Assembly: GCA_003222245.1 (NCBI GenBank)
Contig: QHVH01000044.1
Location: 37,751-101,750, forward strand
DNA from: Blastocatellia bacterium AA13
GTDB taxonomy: Bacteria; Acidobacteriota; Blastocatellia; UBA7656
DNA: 64,000 nucleotides
Direction of reading: 5' to 3'
Shown here one piece after another: positions 47,453-53,837 of the stretch. Under the pieces are notes generated by a model. The model had not been told where the DNA came from, searched no databases, and saw only the letters and a list, made by a program, of their open reading frames with translations. The stretch's first letter is position 1, and each line of letters opens with the position of its first letter. Made by a program: the position numbers and the translations under genes.

Positions 47453-47611
47453 CTACTCGCAACAGGTAATGATGTCCCAGACTATCTCGATAATCGAGAT
47501 ATTGCTGCAACTGGTGCTGCTGGAACTGCAGCCGCCGGCCGCCGCCAGCATTTCAACGCGATGCTCCAACACTTCAATGTTGAGATCCATGGTCACTAGG
47601 TCGTTGCTCAT
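47453..47611 (-). CDS. RiPP precursor peptide A2 (SSSSTSC-core type)
   Basis: A 52-residue peptide, too short for many ORF finders. AAGGAG lies seven bases before the ATG. The leader (MSNDLVTMDLNIEVLEHRVE, then MLAAAGG) is followed by the Cys/Ser/Thr-rich core CSSSSTSCSNISIIEI, and this copy ends WDIITCCE, with two extra Cys at the tail. Cyclisable residues cluster directly after the GG, as expected for a TOMM substrate. It is nearly identical in its leader to the other three peptides. Confidence 0.88.
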   Translation of the reverse strand: MSNDLVTMDLNIEVLEHRVEMLAAAGGCSSSSTSCSNISIIEIVWDIITCCE

Positions 47612-47683
47612 TTCGTTTCTCCTTATCATTGCTCAATTGTGGTTTTTTGAGGCTCGGCACGGCCGAAGACCCAAACTGACTAC

Positions 47684-47833
47684 TTAAGGAATCAGCGCTT
47701 CAACAACATCGGTGACGATGATGTTGCTGCAGCTCGTGCTTGTCGAAGTACAGCTACCGGCTGCCGCCATCAATTCAACACGATGCTCCAACACTTCAAT
47801 GTTGAGATCCATGCTCACGTGTTCGTTGTTCAT
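47684..47833 (-). CDS. RiPP precursor peptide A1 (TSTSTSC-core type)
   Basis: A 49-residue peptide with RBS AAGGAG before the ATG. The leader MNNEHVSMDLNIEVLEHRVE and LMAAAG-S lead into core CTSTSTSCSNIIV, then an acidic-hydrophobic tail TDVVEALIP. The predicted cut site is AAAGS rather than AAAGG, the only member with this change. Seventy-two bases separate it from A2. Alternating Thr-Ser in the core differs from the Ser-run of A2 and B2. Confidence 0.88.
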   Translation of the reverse strand: MNNEHVSMDLNIEVLEHRVELMAAAGSCTSTSTSCSNIIVTDVVEALIP

Positions 47834-48390
47834 TTGTGTTTCTCCTTCTCAGTTGTGATTTGGGCGTTCGGAGAATCCGGCGGAACACACGCACACGACT
47901 ATCCCGGAGATTGGCAAACCACGATCAAACTGATTAATACCGCCGCGGCTTGTTGGACGAGGAGTAAACCTGTTCCGCCTGAACCGAGGTCAATATTGGA
48001 AAGGCAAGATAGAGGCCAGGAGTAGGCGAAGATTCAACGAGCAGGCCGCCCGCTCTCAAGTCGCGCAATTCAAAGGCGCCGGCGCCGCCGGCAAACCGAA
48101 TCTCGCCACGAGATCCCGCGCCCACAGGCAACCGCCGTTGCCAATCGCGTTGCTGGACCTAAAGAGGAGTTGCTCGCCGTTGCGGCACAGCGGATCTGCG
48201 TTTCGTTTAAAGCTGACTTCACCGGTTGGTCCGAGCCGGAACAGCAAAGCAGCGGTGAAGAAACAATTCCGCCGCGGCGATGCCACGAGACGACACCGCG
48301 CGGCGGTATAGAATAATGCCCCGATCGGCATTGGTTGAGATTACGCCGAATCGGCTATCGCACTGGCGATAGGCGAACAGCCCGCCTATA
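47834..48390. other. Region between precursor pairs, with a duplicated segment
   Basis: No intact gene is clear. Minus-strand frames at 47934-48331 look like a decayed gene: a run with RNADPLCRNGEQLLFRSSN is in one frame, and AGGAGAFELRDLRAGGLLVE with LTSVQAEQV in another. The part at about 47960-48010 is similar to 48890-48935, upstream of pair B, and marks a segmental duplication. Confidence 0.45.
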
Positions 48391-48543
48391 TCACACAATC
48401 AGGATGTCGATTGCAATCTCGATAATAGAGATGTTGCTGCAGCTCGTGCTGCTTGAGCTACATCCGCCGGCAGCCGCCAGCATTTCAACGCGATGCTCCA
48501 AAACTTCGATGTCGAGATCCATAGTTACTAGTTCGTTGCTCAT
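48391..48543 (-). CDS. RiPP precursor peptide B2 (SSSSTSC-core type)
   Basis: A 50-residue peptide starting at the ATG 48543, with AAGGAG eight bases upstream. A longer frame reaching 48687 exists but is not needed. The leader MSNELVTMDLDIEVLEHRVE and MLAAAGG precede the core CSSSSTSCSNISIIEI, then a hydrophobic end AIDILIV. The core is identical to A2 up to residue 43, and the tails diverge afterwards. It is a TOMM substrate candidate with two Cys and six Ser/Thr within 11 residues. Confidence 0.9.
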   Translation of the reverse strand: MSNELVTMDLDIEVLEHRVEMLAAAGGCSSSSTSCSNISIIEIAIDILIV

Positions 48544-48617
48544 TTGTGTTTCTCCTTCTCCGTTGCTCAAATCGTGGGTTGTGGCGTTCGGCGGGACCGA
48601 ACACCGAATGTGATTGC

Positions 48618-48767
48618 TTAAGGAACCAGGGCTTCGACAACGTCGGTAACGACGATGTTGCTGCAGCTTGTGCTGGTCGACGTACAACCGCCGGCCGCTG
48701 CCATCAATTCAACTCGGCGTTCCAAAACTTCGATGTCGAGCTCCATGCACACTAAGTCATTCTTCAT
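48618..48767 (-). CDS. RiPP precursor peptide B1 (TSTSTSC-core type)
   Basis: A 49-residue peptide starting at ATG 48767, with AAGGAG before it. The leader MKNDLVCMELDIEVLERRVE and LMAAAGG lead into CTSTSTSCSNIVV and TDVVEALVP. It has an extra Cys in the leader (residue 7). With B2, 74 bases downstream, it forms a pair that mirrors A1-A2. It is first in the precursor block and closest to the candidate sigma-54 promoter. Confidence 0.9.
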   Translation of the reverse strand: MKNDLVCMELDIEVLERRVELMAAAGGCTSTSTSCSNIVVTDVVEALVP

Positions 48768-49070
48768 TGCGTAACTCCTTCTCCGATGTGAAATTTGCCT
48801 TCGTCGGTTCCGGCGGCGCGGGCAAACGATCATCCAACCAGCCGTCAAGTCGCGATTAGACCGCTGAAGACCAGCCATGCTGTTGGACGATTGTTGAACC
48901 TGTTCCGCTTGAACCGAGGTTAACGCTGTATTACGCAAGACACAGGCCAGCCGCTATGAAGAGTGCTTGTGAGGAGGAGATACCTCTCTAAGCGCACTAT
49001 CAAACATACTGACGTACGCACACGCCGCCGTCGCCGCTTGATCCAATCGAGGCCGCGGCAACCGCGGTTG
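48768..49070. other. Upstream region of the precursor block
   Basis: 303 bases without a supported gene. It holds the candidate sigma-54 promoter at 48821-48837 and the second arm of the segmental duplication near 48890-48935. Confidence 0.5.
48821..48837 (-). promoter_or_regulatory. Candidate sigma-54 promoter for the precursors
   Basis: On the minus strand the site reads TTGGATGATCGTTTGCC: GG, ten bases, then GC, with TTGG at -24 and TTTGC at -12. It is 54 bases before the B1 start and next to a sigma-54 activator gene. The core of the -24 box deviates from TGGCAC. The matching place before pair A lacks the GG. Confidence 0.45.
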
Positions 49071-50375
49071 CTATTCTGGTTGGTGAATGTTGCGAGGAGT
49101 TGCCTGCTTGGCTCCAGTTGCAAAGAGTCGCAGGTGTTTCTTGCGAAGCCCGAAGGTGGAAAGGCCCAGGTCTCGAGCCGCTCGGGCGAAATTACCGCCG
49201 TGCCTGGTGAGCGTATCCAGAACGTGTTGGCGCTCGAGCATTCCGACGGCTTCGGAAAGAGTAAGGCCGGGCGGTATAGAAACCCCGGGCCTGAGTATTT
49301 GATCGCCGGCCCGCGGGAGGAGCTGCGAGACCTCCACGGGAGAGGACAGCTCGCGGCGCACATCGGCTCCTGATGGCGCCTGTCCATCGTCGGCCATCGC
49401 GCACAGCCGCTGCACGATGTTGCTCAACTCGCGAACGTTGCCGGGCCAGTCGTATTCCATCAGGCAAGCCTTCGCCCCGGGCGAGAGCTGAATGGCGCGT
49501 CCGAAGGCGTACTTCTCGATGAAGTGATCGCATAGAACAAGGATGTCGTCGCGGCGCTCCCTCAGCGGCGGGAGGTTGATGACGAGAACGTTGAGACGGT
49601 AAAACAGATCGGCCCGGAACCGTCCCGCGAGCACATCGGACTGGAGCCGGCGGTTGGTCGAAGCGATCACTCGCGTATCAATTCGAATTGGGCACGCCTG
49701 TCCTACAGGATGAATTTCACCTTCTTGCAGAAACCGCAGCAACTTGGGTTGGACATCGAGCGGCAGTTCGCCTATTTCGTCCAGGAATAGGGTGCCGCCC
49801 GCCGCCGCGCGGATCACTCCGCCTTGATCCCGGGTGGCCCCGGTGAATGAGCCGCGCTTGTGGCCGAAGAAGAAGCTTTCGAATAGATCCTTTGGCAAAG
49901 CCGCGCAGTTGAACGGAACCAGCAACGCTCCGCTTCGAGCGCCTCGAAGATGAATCAGCCTGGCGATCAGCTCCTTTCCGACTCCTGTTTCACCGGTTAT
50001 CAGGGTGATAACTCCGCTGGCGGCGGCGCGGCTTGCCATCGCCACTACCTCACGCATAGCGGCGCTGCAATAGACAAGCTGATTCTTTTGGGTGGTGACG
50101 CCCGGAGGCGGCCTGATGCGCGCGGCCGTCTCTCCAAAGGCGGACTGGCTGGCGTCCTGGTGCGAGTGCGAGAGCGCTTTCAACTGGCTGGCCAGTTCCT
50201 GAAGATGGAGATTCACCTCGCGCGCTTGCCGGTCGCCCAGCCTGACGATCTCCAGGGCTGACCGCAGCGAAGCTAAGGTCGTCTCCATCTCGATGAGACG
50301 AACCTCGGAATGCGATGACGGGCCATTTTCAAGAGCCTTGACAGGTGCGGTTCCACTGTCGCTTTTCCCACTCAC
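49071..50375 (-). CDS. Sigma-54-dependent transcriptional activator, no sensor domain
   Basis: The AAA+ domain has Walker A GETGVGKELIA, the sigma-54 contact loop as GSFTGA (consensus GAFTGA), Walker B GGTLFLDEIGEL and the arginine-finger region ERRDDIL. A Fis-type HTH ends the protein (NFARAARDLGLSTFGLRKKHL). The N-terminal 100 residues are coiled coil rather than receiver or GAF, so its input is unclear. It lies directly upstream of the precursor block on the same strand and probably activates it. Candidate target site: 48821-48837. Confidence 0.93.
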   Translation of the reverse strand: MSGKSDSGTAPVKALENGPSSHSEVRLIEMETTLASLRSALEIVRLGDRQAREVNLHLQELASQLKALSHSHQDASQSAFGETAARIRPPPGVTTQKNQLVYCSAAMREVVAMASRAAASGVITLITGETGVGKELIARLIHLRGARSGALLVPFNCAALPKDLFESFFFGHKRGSFTGATRDQGGVIRAAAGGTLFLDEIGELPLDVQPKLLRFLQEGEIHPVGQACPIRIDTRVIASTNRRLQSDVLAGRFRADLFYRLNVLVINLPPLRERRDDILVLCDHFIEKYAFGRAIQLSPGAKACLMEYDWPGNVRELSNIVQRLCAMADDGQAPSGADVRRELSSPVEVSQLLPRAGDQILRPGVSIPPGLTLSEAVGMLERQHVLDTLTRHGGNFARAARDLGLSTFGLRKKHLRLFATGAKQATPRNIHQPE

Positions 50376-50422
50376 TCAAGCCTCACGTTTCCTGGGGGGT
50401 AGACGGCCGCGAAAGCGGCCGG

Positions 50423-51196
50423 TCAGGCTCCCGAACCGTGCTTCAATATACCCACCAGCTCTTTCAAGCGCGGGACGCGCTCGCGGCTGAGCGGCAGCTC
50501 TCTGCCATCAGCAAGTTTCAGCTTACACGTTCCGGAGAACCACGGAATGATCTCCGCAAGATACTCGAGATTCACGAGCGAGCTTCGATTTATTCGAAAG
50601 AACCCTTCGCCTTCCAAACTCTGCTCCAGTTCCGAAATCGTCCGGTTGATCAGGTATCGGTCGCTGCTGGTGTACACGAAGACCAGCTTGTCCTCCATGC
50701 CGATGTAAACGATGTCGCGCAGGCTCACCAGAACCGTGCGTTGCCCTTTGTGGACGGCTATGCGCGAGATGTAACCGGTGCTGCCGCGCCGGACGGCCGC
50801 CACAAGCTGATGCAGCGCCGTCGCGTGAGAGGCGTCAGCCGCTTCCAGCGATTGCCGCACCCTGGCCAGCGTTTTTTGAACGCGCTCAGGTGTCACCGGC
50901 TTGAGCAGGTAATCAACTGCGTTCATTTCGAAAGCCTGGATGGCGTATTGATCGTATGCCGTGACGAAGACAACGAAGGGGAGGTAGCCGAGACTATTGA
51001 CCACCTCGAAGCCGTTGAGGCCAGGCATCTCGATGTCGAGGAAGACGAGTTTGGGCCTGATCTCGGTTATGCGCTCGACCGCCTGCAATCCGTTGCTCGC
51101 TTCGCCGACAATATTGATGTCGGCTTCGCCCGAAAGTATCTGGCGGAGCTCTCGCCGCGGCAACTCCTCGTCGTCGATCAGCAGCGTTTCAATCAT
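50423..51196 (-). CDS. LytTR-family response regulator
   Basis: The ATG at 51196 is preferred to a longer GTG frame because it overlaps the kinase stop in ATGA. The receiver domain (LLIDDEELPRRELRQIL, phospho-Asp in LVFLDIEMPGLNG, Lys in YLLKPVTP) is joined to a LytTR DNA-binding domain (RIAVHKGQRTVLVSLRDIVYI, FFRINRSSLVNLEYL). Such regulators control peptide-toxin and competence genes in many bacteria. It is placed between the kinase and the sigma-54 activator, so it may control the whole RiPP locus. Confidence 0.93.
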   Translation of the reverse strand: MIETLLIDDEELPRRELRQILSGEADINIVGEASNGLQAVERITEIRPKLVFLDIEMPGLNGFEVVNSLGYLPFVVFVTAYDQYAIQAFEMNAVDYLLKPVTPERVQKTLARVRQSLEAADASHATALHQLVAAVRRGSTGYISRIAVHKGQRTVLVSLRDIVYIGMEDKLVFVYTSSDRYLINRTISELEQSLEGEGFFRINRSSLVNLEYLAEIIPWFSGTCKLKLADGRELPLSRERVPRLKELVGILKHGSGA

Positions 51197-52371
51197 GTGA
51201 CCGCCTTCACCGCGAGAGGGACCTTTAGCGTCGCGCAAACATTGCACGCTTCATTGGCTATCGTGAAGGCATAGGCGTCACCGTATATTGTCGTGAGCCG
51301 GTCGTTCACATTCTTGAGGGCATGGCCTTCGACGAAGACTCTCTCCCGGCTCAGATCGCAAAGCGTCTCGGACGAATTGCGGACTGTGATAGTAAGATCG
51401 CGTTCGCCGCGTTCGAACCGGATGCTGACCGAGCCGCCGCTCAGATTCCGGGCGATGCCATGCCTTATGGCATTCTCGACTATAGGCTGGAGAACAAGGC
51501 CTGGGAGCATGACGTTACCGAGCGGGGCCGCGTCGATTTCGACTCTCAAGCGGTCTCGGAAGCGAACCTCCTCGATGCTCAAATAACGGCGAACCATCTC
51601 TATCTCTTCCTCGATCGGAAGGAGATTTCTGTTCGAGCTGCGAAGAATGTGCCGGTAGACCTCCGCCAGACTTATGATCATCTCCTTGGTCCTACCAGCG
51701 TCGATGCTGGAGAGCGTGGCGATCGAACTCAAAGTGTTGAACAAGAAGTGTGGATTGATCTGCGCCTGCAGCGCCTTGAGTTGGGCATTCGCATGACGCT
51801 CGGCAAGCGTTTGCTCGTTCAGCTTGCTCTCGTACAGCAGTCTTTCGGTTCGCCCAACCTCGGCTCTCAGTTTCTCGAATGCCGCCAGCACGAGTGCGAT
51901 CGACACCGCCAGCGATCCATCGACCACGAGCGCCAGCCTCAGGCTCTCTTCGCTCATGAATCTAAGACCGAAGAGCCAGAACATCAGGTATGAAGGCAGC
52001 AGGAATCCCAACAAACCGCCGGAAAAGGCGATGAGGGTCAAAATTGTGAGATAGATTGTCCTCGGATAGCGGCGCAGCGCCGGATACAGGAAAATCGCCG
52101 GCAGGCCGCAGGTAACGAAAAAGGAGATGCTCATCAGCGCTCCAAAGCCGCCGGAGATAGTCAACATCCGGCCCAGCCCCGCCGCGCTCCTTATTTCCGG
52201 AAAGTGTCCGCTGCCAATAACGCTGAATATGGAGAAGATGATCGGCCCGGCGACGAACCCGCAAAGCAGAACGATCAGCACCAGCTTGATCAATCTTCGG
52301 CGTCCCGATGATTGCTGCCCTTTCGTCATAGGCTGGAAGTAGCGCCGTCCAACCGCATATGCATCCGCCAT
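51193..52371 (-). CDS. LytS-type membrane sensor histidine kinase
   Basis: Four to five membrane helices occupy residues 28-170 (LIKLVLIVLLCGFVAGPIIF, ISFFVTCGLPAIFLYPAL, IYLTILTLIAFSGGLLGFLL, LALVVDGSLAVSIALVLAAF). The His_kinase domain has the phospho-His in LQAQINPHFLFNTLSSIA, followed by an HATPase with LQPIVENAIRHGI and KNVNDRL. Its extracytoplasmic part is small, suggesting detection of membrane stress or a hydrophobic ligand. It forms a pair with the overlapping LytTR regulator. Confidence 0.92.
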   Translation of the reverse strand: MADAYAVGRRYFQPMTKGQQSSGRRRLIKLVLIVLLCGFVAGPIIFSIFSVIGSGHFPEIRSAAGLGRMLTISGGFGALMSISFFVTCGLPAIFLYPALRRYPRTIYLTILTLIAFSGGLLGFLLPSYLMFWLFGLRFMSEESLRLALVVDGSLAVSIALVLAAFEKLRAEVGRTERLLYESKLNEQTLAERHANAQLKALQAQINPHFLFNTLSSIATLSSIDAGRTKEMIISLAEVYRHILRSSNRNLLPIEEEIEMVRRYLSIEEVRFRDRLRVEIDAAPLGNVMLPGLVLQPIVENAIRHGIARNLSGGSVSIRFERGERDLTITVRNSSETLCDLSRERVFVEGHALKNVNDRLTTIYGDAYAFTIANEACNVCATLKVPLAVKAVT

Positions 52372-52468
52372 AGACTCCTCCCGCGGCGTATCGAAAAGCT
52401 ACCTTACCGGCATAACCCGGCGTTTCCGCATCGTCCCAGTCTGATTCACCCTCGCGGCGAAGCTGCCC

Positions 52469-53641
52469 TCACCGGACCTCAATTGCATAACCTAGTGAGT
52501 CTAACGTGATCGTCGAGGTGAGCGAACGAGACTTTGCCCAATCCGGAGTCTTTGGCTGCCATCGCATAAGCACGGTGTCCTTTGCTCTGTCGACTGTAAC
52601 CGTACCCTGCGAGACTTTTTCATGATCGTCTTCATCGATCTGAAACGCAACCTCGGCCTTCGCCGCGCCGACACCTTCGGATTCAAGCTCCAAGTCGGGT
52701 TTGAATGTGAATCGCATCTTGTGGCCGGCGCTCGTGATGACTATCGAGCGCACAGCCAAACCCTGAACTGTAGTGCGGACTGTCAGGTCTAGCGATCCCC
52801 ACTCGGTCGTTTCGTTGATGGTGAGTTCATCGGCTTTCCGCGAGGTTATCCCCATCTGTCGCGTCTGATTGCCGTCGCTGGTAAGCGTCCATGTGCTGCC
52901 CTTTATCAATTCAGCGGGCGCCGATGTCACGCGCCAATTCCGGTTCCCGACCAGTAACGCTCCCAGATGAATACCCTCGACATAAGAGCCGCGATACGCG
53001 ACGAAATACGGCGGAGAACTGACCTCCGGCCACGGCTCGGCTTCACTGACCTTATCGTCAATTTGCACGGCCGTTCCTGCTCCGGCTGTAGTTGCGCGCT
53101 CCCGGTATCGGAATCGGAGTCCAGCCGCGTCCGACTGAGGCGACAGGCCCTTGCCCAACGCGGATGCCGCCGCGGCGGGAATGAAGCGCCAGCGTATTGC
53201 TTTGCCGCGCTCGTCGGCAAACGCGAACCCGAACGTCGGTTGGTGACCGACGTTATTCGCGACTTTGAAGTCTATCTTTGCCGCCCGCGCCTCTTCGCCG
53301 GCGCCGGTTAGAGCCTTAACCTTTGACTCCGAGTCGGTGTAGATCACCCGGCGCTCGGATTTGGTCTCCGTCAATATCATCTGAATTACACGAGGCTGTC
53401 CCGCGCCGATTATCGCCTCGATCATCGAATATTTCGGATTGTCGCTGATCCACTGCATGAAGTACTGGGCGGCGTACTCATACTCGACGATGACAGGAAT
53501 AATCGGAACCGGACCTCGATTGCCTTCGGCGCCCGACGCTCGGGCCCCGATGTTGGCCAAGGAACCGATCATTGCCGCAAAAACCAACGGCGCAACCGCG
53601 ATTCTCAGTAGTCTCATTGTTCTCATGTGAATGTGCCTCAT
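52469..53641 (-). CDS. Exported protein of unknown function
   Basis: A signal peptide (LLRIAVAPLVFAAMIGSLANIGARA) precedes about 350 residues with mainly beta character (WTLTSDGNQTRQMGITSRKADELTI, WGSLDLTVRTTVQGLAVRSIVI, AEVAFQIDEDDHEKVSQGTVTV). No known domain is recognised. Internal ATGs at 53626 and 53617 are alternative starts. It lies between the TonB receptor and the two-component system on the same strand, so it may belong to the RiPP locus, but no function is proposed. Confidence 0.72.
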   Translation of the reverse strand: MRHIHMRTMRLLRIAVAPLVFAAMIGSLANIGARASGAEGNRGPVPIIPVIVEYEYAAQYFMQWISDNPKYSMIEAIIGAGQPRVIQMILTETKSERRVIYTDSESKVKALTGAGEEARAAKIDFKVANNVGHQPTFGFAFADERGKAIRWRFIPAAAASALGKGLSPQSDAAGLRFRYRERATTAGAGTAVQIDDKVSEAEPWPEVSSPPYFVAYRGSYVEGIHLGALLVGNRNWRVTSAPAELIKGSTWTLTSDGNQTRQMGITSRKADELTINETTEWGSLDLTVRTTVQGLAVRSIVITSAGHKMRFTFKPDLELESEGVGAAKAEVAFQIDEDDHEKVSQGTVTVDRAKDTVLMRWQPKTPDWAKSRSLTSTITLDSLGYAIEVR

Positions 53642-53673
53642 GTTCTCTCGGGAATCCTGCTCCCCTTCGAGCG

Positions 53674-53810
53674 GTGTCTTGATTTGGTTAGCACGGTTTT
53701 GGAGTGCGGCGACTTGTGATACTGCTGGCTAATTCAGAGAATTGACCCGAAGGGACACAGGACTGTAGCCGGATCACAAGTCGCCGCACTCCAAAAACAA
53801 TTCAAGACAC
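53674..53810. repeat. MITE-like inverted repeat
   Basis: The left arm (53674-53720) and the right arm (53773-53810) are reverse complements over GTGTCTTGA, then TTTTGGAGTGCGGCGACTTG and TGAT, with a 9-base insertion in the left arm. The spacer is 52 bases. It has no transposase; a small miniature element or mobile hairpin is likely. Confidence 0.75.
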
Positions 53811-53837
53811 GGCTCCCTTTCGGACAACAGCGTACGT

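Noticed and set aside
47913..47929. Possible sigma-54 site before precursor pair A
   Set aside because: The -12 TTTGC is there, but the -24 position reads TTTG rather than GG, so the spacing rule fails.
47934..48331. Two overlapping minus-strand frames of 65 and 91 codons between precursor pairs
   Set aside because: They are in different frames, have no RBS and no known fold. Probably decayed or chance frames, described only in the gap entry.
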